64,000 bases of DNA. Source: Marchantia polymorpha subsp. ruderalis. Its lineage: Eukaryota; Streptophyta; Marchantiopsida; Marchantiales; Marchantiaceae. The notes under the pieces are model-generated. The model was not told the DNA's origin. It worked only from the letters and a program-made list of their open reading frames with translations, and searched no databases. The DNA lies in assembly GCA_037833965.1 (NCBI GenBank), contig AP031354.1, positions 722,001 through 786,000 of the forward strand, given 5' to 3'. Numbering within the stretch: the stretch's first letter is position 1; each line of letters starts with the position of its first letter. Positions 1 through 12,379 of the stretch are shown in pieces. Position numbers and translations under genes: made by a program.

Positions 1-277
1 AGCCACAGGGGAGCCGGCCTATTTTGTCGATCCTTGGTGGCAGCTTCCCAACCGCGTGGGCACCGTTTCGCAAGTTTCTGATCACTGAAGAACCTGTTCT
101 GTCCATTTCAGCAGCAGAAATCTGGAATTGCTGCTGCTGAAATCTTGCTGATCGGTGGGAGAAGTGGAGAAGTCGAGAAGGGGAGAGAAGGTAGTAGAGG
201 TAACTTTGAATTCTGCCGAATAGTGAGTTGGAAATAAGCCGACTTGTGGAGGCTTTGTTGTTTCGAAGATCAGCAAA
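1..277 (+). other. 5' leader/proximal promoter of AGT1
   Basis: This stretch precedes the AGT1 start codon. The part from about 120 to 215 is purine-rich, with GAGAAG-type repeats, as is common in plant 5' leaders. No certain TATA box or splice site is visible, so the transcription start is not placed. Confidence 0.4.
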
Positions 278-1486
278 ATGGCCGAGTACTTCCCAGCGCC
301 CGGAAGGAACCACTTGTTTGTTCCAGGTCCGACCAATATCCCCGAGAGGGTTATGCAAGCCATGAATAGAAACAACGAAGACCACCGATCTCCTGCGTTT
401 CCTGTCTTCTCGAAGGCTTTGATTTCAGACGTGAAGCGTTTATTCAAGTCGACCAAGGGAACGTGCTTTATAATTCCTACAACTGGAAGCGGCGGATGGG
501 AAAGCGCCTTGACGAACACGCTTTCGCCAGGCGACAAAATCTTGACATACCGGCTGGGGCAATTCAGTCATCTGTGGATCGGACGCATGACTCGCCTGAA
601 TTTCGAGGTGGAGGTGGTGGATCTCGAGTGGGGCTCCGGTGTGGACCTCGAGCAGTTCCGATCGAAGATTTCTGCGGACAGATCCCACTCGTTCAAGGCT
701 GTTTGCATTGTGCACAACGAGACTTCGACCGCCGTCACGAACGACATCGGTGGAATGCGAAGAATTTTGGATTCGGTGGGCCACCCAGCGCTTCTGCTCG
801 TCGACGCTGTGTCTTCGATCGCCGGGCTCGACTTTCGAATGGACGAGTGGAAGGTAGACGTTGCTCTCACGGGCTCCCAGAAGGCTCTCTCCATGCCGTG
901 CGGCCTGGGCATCCTCTGCGCAAGCCCCAAGGCCCTCGAAGCAGCGAAGAGCGCCAAATCGCTTCGAGTGTTCTTCGATTGGGGTGACTACCTCAGTGCT
1001 TACAAGTCGGGAACTTACTGGCCTTACACTCCTTCTATTCAGTTGCTCTACGGCTTGCGCGCTGCATTGGATATGATTTTCGAAGAAGGTTTGGACTGTG
1101 TCATCGCCAGGCACCATCGTTTCGGAGAGGCCACCCGTCTGGCTGTCAAGGCTTGGGGACTGAAGTTGTGCACTACAAATCCCATGTGGTACAGCGATAC
1201 GGTTACATCTGTGCTTGTACCGCAACACATTGACAGCGGTGATGTGGTGAAGCTGGCGTGGAAGAAGTACAATCTCAGTCTGGGAGTCGGCCTCGGGGAT
1301 ATAGCTGGAAAGGCCTTCAGAATCGGACATATCGGCCACCTGAATGAGCTGCAGTTGCTCGGGGCTCTGGCTGGTGTGGAGTTGGTTCTTAATGAGGTCG
1401 GAGTGAAAGTACCTCTAGGCAGTGGTGTAGTGGCTGCAGGAACTTATCTGTCGAAATCTACTCCTTTGATAGTCTCTAGACTCTGA
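278..1486 (+). CDS. AGT1: Serine-glyoxylate aminotransferase, peroxisomal (AGT1-like)
   Basis: A 402-residue class V PLP-dependent aminotransferase. In plants this enzyme moves the amino group of serine to glyoxylate in leaf peroxisomes, giving hydroxypyruvate and glycine in the photorespiratory cycle. The N-terminal PGPTNIPERV segment, the GSGGWESAL segment and the PLP-lysine motif TGSQKAL (Lys202) are all present. The last three residues are SRL, a type 1 peroxisomal targeting signal. Length matches the plant family (about 401). The ATG at 278 gives the usual MAEYF start. The whole reading frame is uninterrupted by introns, so the copy is either ancestrally intronless or an old functional retrocopy. 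The frame is intact, so I treat it as an active gene. Identity is well supported; intron history is inference. Confidence 0.95.
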   Translation: MAEYFPAPGRNHLFVPGPTNIPERVMQAMNRNNEDHRSPAFPVFSKALISDVKRLFKSTKGTCFIIPTTGSGGWESALTNTLSPGDKILTYRLGQFSHLWIGRMTRLNFEVEVVDLEWGSGVDLEQFRSKISADRSHSFKAVCIVHNETSTAVTNDIGGMRRILDSVGHPALLLVDAVSSIAGLDFRMDEWKVDVALTGSQKALSMPCGLGILCASPKALEAAKSAKSLRVFFDWGDYLSAYKSGTYWPYTPSIQLLYGLRAALDMIFEEGLDCVIARHHRFGEATRLAVKAWGLKLCTTNPMWYSDTVTSVLVPQHIDSGDVVKLAWKKYNLSLGVGLGDIAGKAFRIGHIGHLNELQLLGALAGVELVLNEVGVKVPLGSGVVAAGTYLSKSTPLIVSRL

Positions 1487-4080
1487 GACTCTAGCGAGAA
1501 GCTCTGCAGGTCCTTGGGATCAGGAGGAGGACGAAGTCCAGTGGCTGGACCTCGACCGTGACTTTTTGTTGTTGTCATGCAGATGGATTCAGACACTAGT
1601 GGTCTAGAGATGGAACAATCGAACTCAACATCGTCGACTGAGTTTGTGCTCAGCACTCGGAAGTAAGGGAAATCATGCCGGATGAGGAGGAGTCGGCTCG
1701 AAGTTAAGGATCAGCGCTTGTGCTATTCAAATAGAGAAACTGGGATCATCGCTCTGCCGAGAGATTCCATTCGGCCGTACCTGGCCTCCTTGCTGAGGAA
1801 ATGAAGAAGAATCAGTGGGATGGCCACAGCAAGAGGTATTTGCAAACGGTCATTTCAAGCAGGCTCAGACTATCGAAAGTTGAAGGTTTAGTACGGCAAG
1901 TTGGAGTAGGAATGCCGGGAAGGAGACTGTCAGTGGTACAATATTTCTCTCCCCGCCCACCTCGTATGTCGTAGGAGGTGAAATGTTTCATATTCCTTTA
2001 AGCCTAACTGTACATTTTGCCGGTGGTTCGTCTTTGAAGTCGGAATTCGAAGATCAAAACTATTGTGGTTGATACAGTGCTGGCATTCATCAAGCCAATC
2101 ATCACGTTGTAGACTTGAACTCAGATGCACCATTCCCCCAAATTGTATAAATACCTAAGTGTTCGTGAATATAAACGGAGTAAACTTGCCCACGAGTTCT
2201 TATGTCATCTCACTCATCGGTTTGCTAGGTTACTTTCTATGCCTCATAACTCTCACGGAATTGCGGTTGTTGATATGGTAAGATGAAGGAATGGGGATGG
2301 CAAATGACGTATGATAATGGCCCTAATACCAATTATACAGTCTTATCCCTCGCTAAGCTTAAATCACACAATCTCTGCCCGGAGAGAGATGAAGCTGCTG
2401 AGTCTAATTGTACAAGTGAAGTGCAATTCTTCATTTTAGTAATTGTTCCATATGATAATAACAAAAGTGCATGTTCTGCATGAGGTGTATCGAGATAACT
2501 TCCGGCCGTTAGTTCAGTTGTAAAGAAGTTGGCGATTCTACACGTTCATTTTACAGGGGCCAACGATTGGTCCTCATGTCAAGGCACGAACAAAGTACAC
2601 GTACTGTTATGTCTTCCCTTTTCGAGAGAGATAGAGATAGAGAAGCCGTTCATTTTGAAGCAAGGAGGCAGCGGTTGCATAAGGAGCTTCCAAACTGAAA
2701 CCAGCCACTGCAACGGCCATTTCACTAGTATTTTAGGCAACGTGTACTCTGTAAATTTTAAAGGGTTCATCCAGCGGACAGAATCGCAACTGTTTTGAAT
2801 TTTGTGGAGGTACAGAACGTTTCAAGGGAATCTCGATCACTTGATATTGTGAGTACTGTACCTATACTAATCATCTGACATATCCGTGCACACGTCTCGT
2901 CAAAATAGGGCAAATGACTAACGCTGAATGCTATGAGGACCCTACATTTCGGTTTTGTCGTGTTCACATTTTGCTCGAATCTTTTACACTGGCCTGGTCA
3001 TGTGCCGACATCTGAGCAACAAACACGTCTCATGAGAATGTGGATTTGACGAAGTCGAAAAGGAGTGAGCGAACGAATGTGAACATCACACAGACGAATG
3101 TCTGTATGCTAGCACTCTTGATTCATACCAATAAAATCTGTCGAGGTCCCTGGTCGTGAATTGCTCTGTGTTCGTATATGATTCGTAGGCATAATTGCTC
3201 TGTGTTCGTTTCAATGATTCGTAGGCACAAAAAACCGTCCTGAAGCAATTTCCTTTCGTACCAGACTTAAAATTCCTGAGGCTAATTCTGCAGATTCTAG
3301 CAAGGGCAGCATCGGGCATGCCAGCCAACAACCCAGTTGTCAGGCTTCCAAGCTGGTCGGCTTTGACCTTTTGGAATCAACTGAAAGGACTTCCCTGGAG
3401 CATGCTCTACTTTTCTACTCATTTCTGAAATAGTGTGCGAGTCATGGAACTTAAACACGATGTACTTGAAGTGTCCTCTACCTTACCTCCCCCGCATGCA
3501 AACGAAGAAGCGATACACAATGCTAAATTGCTCTCAGAGACCATGAGCATAGCGGATCTGGACATTCTGGAGATGTCTCCAGAATTTCTAATTGCTCCTC
3601 AAAGGCACTCCGACGTATCACATGTCTTCTGGGCTAGGTTTCAGAGCGTGAAACTCTGGAGGCCTCAGCGGCGAACTTGTTAACTGCCTCTAAGAAGTCC
3701 AGCTGATGAAATCGGGCAACCGACAAGGTACAACAACATGAATATGGATGACATTTTCAGGGCATACACCGCATAGGCTATAGGAAGAAAGTTCGTCAAG
3801 CATTTCGAGGCTGTCAACCGCGCAATTGCTAACAATAAGTTCGACGATCCGGTTGATAAAGAGCAATTCGGCAGAAACCTGATGAGTAGTAAATCGGAGA
3901 AGAGTCTTGCAGAGAGAATGAAAGGCATATGAAGTCCACAGAATCCAGAAATGGCAATAAGACAAGGAGAAGCAGAGCAGCCAAAGCCGCGGAGTGTCCA
4001 GGGGTGTAGGGTGTGGAAGTAGATCCAAGATACTGTACACAGGGACATGTGAAGGACTCTCCACTCGTTAATATGCTCAT
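1487..4080. other. AGT1 3' flank and intergenic DNA
   Basis: Sequence after the AGT1 stop, probably 3' UTR for the first several hundred bases, then intergenic. Short open frames occur on both strands (for example 3435-3683 + and 3690-4064 -), but none shows a recognisable domain, splice pattern or consistent codon use. No gene is called. Confidence 0.5.
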
Positions 4081-7000
4081 AAAATAACCTCCTTATGAAG
4101 AAGGTCTGTCAACGATAAACCTGGGCGATGTGCACGAGAATAGGACAATATTGCTTGATAAGTCTATTACATATAGTGTCATAGATTGTGCGTGTCATCA
4201 CATGTGCACGTGGATCATCCAACAAAGTCAAAACCTGTAAAGTATATGTTAATGGGCAGGTTGGTCATCGTTGAGGATATCATAACACACATAATATTTC
4301 CACAAACATGCCAAACGTGAATATTGTAGCCCATGATCATAACAAGAGTTTAGGGATACTAAACCCTATTTGTGTATTTCCAATATGGCCATCAATCAAT
4401 CATCATCATGTATGACGCCATGCCCAGGAACATCTTGGATCCTCATTAACAAATATATGTTTGAAGGCAAACCTTGTTCATATTCTTACATCGCTGACAC
4501 GGGTAAGACATCAATATCGTCACGCCAACTATGTGATTTGACTTAATGAGATGATTCTTACAATTTCATCTTGCTCCACATACAAGTATTGATGGACTCG
4601 CATGCCAGTTTGTAAGAGCTTAGTCGAACATACGCTCATCATTCCAAATAGATCCATCCCATGTACATTACTCTCGATCTGGATATACCTTGTATCCAAA
4701 GGTCTCTAGATAATAGCAAGAAATTGATCTTATATCCAAATGTGATATCATTATGGAAGTGCGAAGAGATCTTTTCTGTCTTTTGTCATAGGAGCGAACG
4801 CATGCAGCTCATCTATCATCTGCAATCCCTGCATATAAGAAGTATCTTGGAGTTCATCCAAGATGTATGATACCATTCTATGTACAAAGGCTGTCATTTA
4901 TATATATCGTCCCCAAAACATCGAGCCAACATATGCCAACGTTCACCTAATATAACAATAGATTTGATAATAAACCGTACCAGTAATCATCTCATTCGGC
5001 GCTTATCGCATTAGCAACTTGGTTCATATGAGATAATCTTTTAATCTTTAATCTTTTATAGATAATCAATGCTTATTTTAATTGGAAAAACCACAACAAC
5101 ATACACTGGTACATTAAATGACTCTACAAGTATAACTATAGCACATGGTTGCATGATATAACTATAAGTGATATGGTTAGATTCGAATTCCAAGGGCAAA
5201 ATATCTTGATAATATTTGATGCTAATGTATCACAAGAATCTCCACGAGAGGTCTGAATATGAAAAATATTTCTCTTTATACCCTTCAAATCAAGATTAAG
5301 GAATGCATACTACTCTTACATAAAATTTCATGTAATAATACCTTTTGTTATATCAAACAAACAAAACACACACGCTAAATGTTCAACATTTTTTCTTTGT
5401 AACCATTCTAGTTTTCTTGTATGTACATCTAGAAACCATGTTCATCATGATTATTACTAGAAGCTTGTAACATTAGAAAATAAGAGACTATACCTTAAAT
5501 ATGATACAAAATCCAATGATGAAATTGTCTAGATTGATTCTCCTTATTTATATATATTTTTTCAAAAAATGAAATTTTATAAAATTTCTTTCTCATCATA
5601 CATTTCACTCTTTGTGGATCAATAATATTGCAAATATTTCTAACAAAGATAAAAAACATCAACTTGTGACTTCCAACGATCACAATCAATACAGCTTATG
5701 GATTGTTGACGTGTCAAATATAGATGATTTACTATATGTTGTAATCATTTTTGTCTTGAGTTACCTTTGCATTTAATTTTAACGAATCAAAGATGATTAA
5801 GTCTATTTCCAAGTTTCATGAATAGATTTATTTATCTCTCAAACAATTCAAATAGTGTTTTCATCATCATTTCAAATCAACATATTCTTTTTTGATTCAC
5901 AAAATGTGATTACCAAACATGAAAAATATAATCATACAATGTAATTATATTCTTGGTTGAGATAGATTGTTCTTGCATGAAGAGATTATTTGCTTCATTA
6001 TTGTACTGAAGAAGCTATGATTCAATCCAAGGAGACAAGCGGTGATCAATAAGTTGAGATTTATGTGAAAATACACGGAAAATGATGGTCAAATATTTTT
6101 GCAAAAATTATACCGATGTTGTTGATTTTGCAGACTCATTTCCTTCATCTACAAGTATATGGATATTTTCTAGCACTCTCATCTTTCTAGTAGTTTTATC
6201 AAAGGGATTTACATGACATATTTAATGGTCAAAAGAATGTAAAAATTGAAAAGATGTATCTTATTGAACGGTTTATTTTCTTTGTGTATTTAATTCCAAC
6301 AATGATTCTTTAGATTAATATGTGTTGAATTATGCTATTGATCATCTATATTTTGCACAATTATGCTACTCTATATATGTATTTTACAATATTTTAATCA
6401 TATGATGTACAACTAATGACTCAAAAATCTAAACTCTATTTTATTATATTCATATATATTATTTTTTCTCCATCCGCAGGAGGTAAGACAACAAATTCAC
6501 CTCATAACTAGTCTAATTTATCAAAACTTGTGTAGTGATTGCTATTTTAGTACCAATACATCAAAAGCTTTGTTGACTTAGACATCTTTTATCTCAAAAA
6601 TTGTCATGAAATCTTTTGTTGATATCAATTATCAATGTAGATCAAAATAATAATCAATCATAACATCATGTTTATTACAATATTTAAATGATTTCAAAAT
6701 CAAGTAAAACCATTCTTTGTACTTGAAGAAATTTTTTCTGGAGTGAAATTTATCACATATCTAAGATTTTTATCCTATTGTTGAAAATTTTTAACAAAAA
6801 AACGTCATTGATCTCATTCTTGTAGCTTTACAAAACTATACTGATGATTAAAAATATATACATTTTTTACAATAAACATCTTGAGATTATATGGTAGACT
6901 AACGATGCAATGGAAACTTAAAAATTTGTATGCTATTATCATTTTAAAGTTGTAAAGTAGACTGATAAGGTAAAAAAAATTTAGGCGTAGACGATGATTT

Positions 7001-8781
7001 TTTGTTGAATGTTAACCTTGATAAGTTCAACAATATCATATCCACTGGCAATTATAGATGATCTGTTTTTCCATAAAGATTACATATATCATCCTTAAAA
7101 CTCATACTCATGCTTAACATTCCGTAATATTATGAGATTTTTCTTCACTATTTTGAACTATTATTAAAATATTTGTAGAATTAATGATTTCATGTGTGAC
7201 AGTAAATTTTTGTCATTCAATCATCATATGAATGATATTAATTAATCAAAATAATTGAACAAACACATCTCAAATATTCATTTTGATCTTTTAATGACGT
7301 AAAATTGAATTTCTTGGGGGTCTTTGACTGATGTATACTTGAATACACACTTTTCAAAACTCCTTTGTGTTTAGCTCTATAATTAATTCACATCAATAAA
7401 CATTGTATTAGATTTAATAAAAAAAACATTGTTTTTAAACCCTAAACATGAATATGTTTGTGCATGAACTCTTGATTATCATACATAATTTCATTGAGAC
7501 AAAAGTAATAAATTAGGTTGTTATGCATTTGCATTAAATTGCAACATGAGACTAACTTTTGAAAAAAAATCATCCAACTTGATGATGCTTTTTGTGTTGA
7601 AAATACATTGATTCATAAAATTTTATCATGTTTCATATCAAGTAAAATTACTCTTCAAGCTATCATATACTTTAGCTTTATTATTCATCACAAATATCAA
7701 TTGAAAATTTTGATATATTGTAAAGGTCAAAATTGGTTCTCCATCCAACTTCAATCATAAAATTAATTCAATATTTTATAAGTCTTTTTTAAAACTTCAT
7801 CCTGGTATCAAAATATCAACTTTTTTTCATCACAATAAGAAATTTTAACTAAAATTCAAAATACAAATCAAAACACATATCGGCAATAATAAAAAACAAA
7901 GACAAGATGAAATGATCTATCAAAAATAAATAAATAACACTGCTTTATCTCAAAGTATATAAAAAATCAAAGAAATTAATTCAACTTGGACTTACATAAC
8001 CTCATTATATCATTCACAAGAACCAAAAATGTATTAATTTGATATTTTGATATCAAATTTGATAGACTTATACCAAAAATTTGAATTTTTTTTTACTCAG
8101 CTAGAGAACTTATATAGAAATTTTATTTGCAAAAAAAAACCATTTTTTGATACTTTACGAGCTGTTGAATTTTTTCTTTTAACTTTTGATTTTAATTTTA
8201 ATACGTAAATGTTGAAAATATTCTACAGCTCAATTTTCTAAAAAATATCATTTGTTTGCGAATTTTTTTAACCTTTTAAACCATTTTACAAATCTTTTAT
8301 CGAACAAACATCGTAATAGTACAGTATTTTGCATGTATAATGTATTGAATTTGTTTTAAAAACTTTCAAAATATTACATTCTGGACTTCAAGCATTTTTT
8401 CATACTTTTTTTCTCCCATCTTGATTTGAATTTCATACTTTTGGATTAAAACTTAAATGAAAAATTTTTAAATTTATTGGGTAGATTTTGAATTAATTCT
8501 AATTTTAAAATTCTAGCATAATCTTCCTCTATTGATATTCACGTATTTTATATTCTGCAATCACCAGAAGGTAAAGTGGATACAATATTGAAGCTTATGT
8601 GTATTCATCAAAATAGTTTATGTGCTTCAATAATTTACAGAGCTTCACCTAAAAAGCTTATTGAGATTTTGTATTGATATTTTGTATTTTGAAAATTTAC
8701 GAGTTTATGTCTCTCATCACCATAACTTAGAAATTAGATAACAGTGGAGCCAAATCCTCTTTGTGTCAAGTTTCTTGCACT
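4081..8781. other. AT-rich gene-free block
   Basis: About 4.7 kb of very AT-rich DNA with many A and T runs and hardly any open frame longer than 60 codons. The texture resembles decayed transposable elements. I could not recognise conserved pol motifs on either strand, so no element is assigned. It ends at the left target-site duplication (GCACT, 8777-8781) of the Copia-type element. Confidence 0.5.
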
Positions 8782-9011
8782 TGTTACGATAAAAACCAAA
8801 AAACAGTGACACATTCAAGCCAAGCCACCAACACAAGAGACAGAATCAACGTGGTTCACTCTTGGGAGGAACTACGTCCACGGGCAAGTGCATTGTGAGA
8901 TTATAGTGAATGTTCTATCTGGTAATACATAGACTCTGGGTATATACCCAACATAAGCAACTAACATAGCTAGAACCTGTGATTACTCCTTAATTGAAGT
9001 TAAGCTCAACA
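8782..9011 (-). repeat. LTR (3' LTR in element orientation)
   Basis: A 230-bp terminal repeat, TGTTA...CAACA on the plus strand. It shares long blocks with 12380-12618, including ACGTCCACGGG, AAGTGCAT and GAGATTATA. It is preceded by the GCACT target duplication. Confidence 0.9.
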
Positions 9012-9062
9012 ATCTACTCCTTAATTTGTGTTAAAAAGTAAGTAAAAAAGTAACCTCTATTA

Positions 9063-9350
9063 TAATTTTGCCGGGAGTTCTTGACAATAATCTAACACAA
9101 GACGTCTCTTTACGCGAGAGTTAACTAAAATTAAGCTGTAGCCATAACACGGTAGAGTAATAACATAAAGAGATAACTAGAAACCTACTACCATAGAGGG
9201 AACATAAACCTTGTACCATATATAATTACTCCGCAGGAATTTTTAGGGAGAAATCTAATACAAGTATTATTAAACGACATTTCTCCAGAACTAAGCTGTA
9301 GCCATCACATGTAGAGTAATTATATAAAAAGATAACTGAAGATACTATGC
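9063..9350. repeat. Imperfect 160-bp direct repeat inside the Copia-type element
   Basis: The segment TAAGCTGTAGCCAT...AGAGTAAT...AGATAACT occurs at 9132 and again at 9292, a spacing of 160 bp, with similar flanking sequence on both sides. It lies between the pol tail and the left LTR, in the element's 3' untranslated region. Confidence 0.55.
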
Positions 9351-9394
9351 TAGCAAATTCTACCTGTGCTTGCCTGCACAATCTACATACTAGC

Positions 9395-9515
9395 ACAGTG
9401 TCGGCTGAAACTCTCCATAGTAATAACTTTGGTCAACGTATCAATTGGATTCAGTTTTCTGTGAATCTTGACTATTTCAATCACCAGAGTTTATTGTCAA
9501 TCTTGACTACCTCAA
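9395..9515 (-). pseudogene. C-terminal tail of Copia pol (RNase H end)
   Basis: Minus-strand translation gives IVKIHRKLNPIDTLTKVI followed by MESFSRHCA. This matches the very end of Copia polyproteins (KIHT-x-NPADMLTK, then a short segment around a histidine-cysteine pair). Upstream in the element the rest of pol is absent. The remnant fixes the element's orientation and superfamily. Confidence 0.7.
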
Positions 9516-10737
9516 TCATTTGCTCAAAACTTCACCCGGATAAATGTTACTTCTTGATCATTAATCACACAAATGATTAAACTCCCCCATAACAATATCC
9601 GTGAGTGAAGAAATTTTTCTTGTTATGACAAAAAGTCTGAGAACTCTTCCTCTCTTTTAATGATCTAGGTCTCATTGAAAGATAACATACATACTAACAA
9701 GAATCTTATAGACTACTATATCCAATAGCTTGTAATCCTACATTGGCCAAAGCATGTAATCTCGTACTTCTAGATTGAGATTCTACAATTTGTCTCGTGG
9801 CCATCCTCATTTGTAATAAACTTCAGAGTGTAGAAGCTTTTGTTTCAATGTACTCCTTTTGGATCATCTTTCAACTCTTGAAAATGGTCTAGATGCTTCA
9901 ATTGCGTCAAGATTTTTCCAACGATACCCAATTTGTCTATATTCCAACAAAGATTCTTGTGGAAGAAATATTTACAAACAGAATATTTTCTTAGAATAAT
10001 GAATCTTTTTGCCGCACAAAATCTTTTGGACAAAATCTTCTTGACAACTTGACGAACATGACTAGTCTACTTGCCACCTATCATCCGCACTTGGAATTGT
10101 GACTATACGTGATTGTGATCCGCGACTGATTGTCATCGTCGCCCGTAGTGCCGTCGTAAATGCACTTGGCTTGTAAATTTACATTGCCTCGGGCCAAGGA
10201 CCGCGACCCTAGTTACTAGTCTCACCATGCTGCAAGGAAGCCTCTGCTCCGATCATTGCGCAGGCCTCTTCTAGGGGGTTGATCCAATACCGAACGGCGC
10301 TATGCCACACGCCTCTCTTCCTCTTGCCCGTCGATACTTTCGACTTGCAGGGCCGTTGACGCACGGCCTACGGCTGCATCGTTCGGATCATTAGCTTCTT
10401 GCCCAGGAAAAAATTGCTATCGCAAGAGAAGATTGCAAAATTTTATTTTTGCGACAACCATTTCAATTTTGACTCCATTCTCTCACTCCCTATGTGTCTC
10501 CATTGATATTCCCACCCACGTCGGTAAGCAAACACGCACGCACTCACTCGCTCACAACTAGCTAGCTCACCGAGTAGTAACATTTGTTGCATTGTTTCTG
10601 ACCATGAGTTTGCTAGACTATACGTTGAAGTTGTCGAGGCCAGGCTTGTCTCGAAGTAGAGTCTCAAGAAGCAACCTTTGATGATACAATATCAAAATGT
10701 CTGACTACACAAGAGCAGTTTGCCGAGAATCGTCATA

Positions 10738-11857
10738 CTAGATCATGGGAGCCTTTCCCTTGATATCCACTTGCAACTTCTTCTTTTGCTTCCTAGCTCC
10801 TTCCTCAAGCCCATTAACTTCCAACTTTAACCTGACAACAGCGTCATCTAAGACTTCTAAATCTCTAAATAGAATACCAGCAGGATTGTTGTAATCCATA
10901 AACGTCTCCAAAATATGAAACGCTGAGTTGACAATATGAGTGTGTTAAGGATTCACATCTTTCAGCAACGGGAGCAGACATTCAAAGCAGGGCTGAATAT
11001 CAGCCCTGCTTTCCTCAGGGTGGCACAACCAGAAGATGAAGAAACCAAGATAGTGACAAGAGAGAGCAAAGCTTCCACGAATGCAACCGAATAGCTCCAT
11101 CTACCACAATAACTGAACCAACAACCTTATTCATTAGACTAGTCAAGATACCTCTATGATCACCCGCACTAATAATGGTGAGCACACTCCACAGTGGGGA
11201 TTTGTCTTGTGACTAGGCTGCTAAAGCAAGCACAGCAAAAATCATGATATTTTCAAGAACTATGTACTCTCAACGTAACACGGTAACCAACTCGTTCATA
11301 AATTTGGGCTCGCTGATGAAAAACGCCGTCAAACCTTTGTGATCAAGATTTGATTGCAACAAGACGGTGAAGACAAGTGATTGTATACACATGTATTGCC
11401 TTCGGCTTGTGAGAGAGGCAAACGTCATGACAAATCTTATCCTTGTTAGCAAAGAGAATCGAAGACTAGAAAACATCTTATGCTGATCTGTGAGCTTCTT
11501 CAAGAGCTCAAGATCATTCTCTGGTCATAGATGCAAATCTGAGATGTGCACGACCTGCAATCCGGAGGCTTTTGAGGAAGATTTCACATCATACTCCCCT
11601 TGTGTATTTCCATCCGCATAAAACTCAAAATGAAAAGTTGAATCTAATCTATACGCGTATACATCACACCCGTTTTCAATAATAGCACAGGCTAATAGCT
11701 GCAAGCATTTTTCTTTGCCAACCCACCCTTTTCTCATAGTTTCAAGAGAATCGAGTCAACAAAGCGTTGATTTTCTCCAAGGAGTGTTCATGACAGTATT
11801 GATGAATGTCCTTAGTCGAAGAACGGCCTTGACTCCCGACGTTTTCTTCGCCTTCAT
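10738..11857 (-). pseudogene. Captured fragment of a UPL1/UPL2-type HECT E3 ubiquitin ligase
   Basis: Minus-strand reading starts at an ATG (11857) with a stretch like the N-terminal DUF908 region of plant UPL1/UPL2 giant ubiquitin ligases. It then jumps to the later GWxGKE segment (11525-11737), a FSLLTRIRF...RRQYMCIQ...FTVLLQSN block (11270-11503), a SQDKS...GDHRGILTSLM block, and ends with LSLVTILVSSSSGC and ILETFMDYNNPAG...LFRDLE (to 10738). The order follows the UPL family, which supports descent from one gene. Several in-frame stops and frame changes are present, and roughly one to two hundred residues are missing between the first two blocks. No HECT catalytic domain is included. It is a truncated pseudogene carried by the surrounding Copia-type element. 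Family assignment rests on remembered UPL sequences, not a search. Confidence 0.8.
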
Positions 11858-12365
11858 GGTGCTGCTCTCACGGAAAAACTATCGCTGAGAGTTGTGACAT
11901 GTCCCTGCTGCCTACGACCTCTGTTTGACCACCGCAAGTGAATGTCGTCTCCAATCCGTTGCTATCATCAGTAGCAAGCAAGAACGGCTCCTCCTCAGCA
12001 TTCAAATTCGACCGCGGCAAAAAAAAACACAAACACACATTTTCAATGGAATTCTTTCGAAACACACACTCTTGGTTCTTCCCAGTGCAAGAACCAAGAG
12101 CGTTCCCCGCTGATCTAAATTTCCCACTGCTTCTCTGCTTGTCTTGTCGTGACAAATTTCTCTACAACGTACACAAAAACATTAACACTATCTTCAAGAT
12201 AACTGTCAACAAGTACAAACACTGACAAATTTTCCAAACCAAAAATTGTTTAAAAATCTAGCCCTCCTTCACTTGAAAAAAATTATCAGAAAAAATAATT
12301 CTCAATCCAAAAACGCAAACGTCCGAATTGCAAGAGGTTTTGACACAGATTCCGAATCGAAACCT

Positions 12366-12377
12366 GCTTTGATACCA
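12366..12377 (-). other. Primer-binding site for initiator tRNA-Met
   Basis: The minus strand reads TGGTATCAAAGC, two bases inside the LTR at 12380. This is the usual plant Copia primer-binding site with one change from TGGTATCAGAGC. Confidence 0.85.
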
Positions 12378-12379
12378 AT

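Noticed and set aside
440..1339. A 299-codon open frame on the minus strand
   Set aside because: It lies wholly antisense to AGT1 and has no recognisable domain. It is a codon-bias shadow of the real gene.
10738..11857. An active ubiquitin ligase gene
   Set aside because: There are multiple stops and frame changes and no HECT domain, and it lies within an LTR element with a target duplication.
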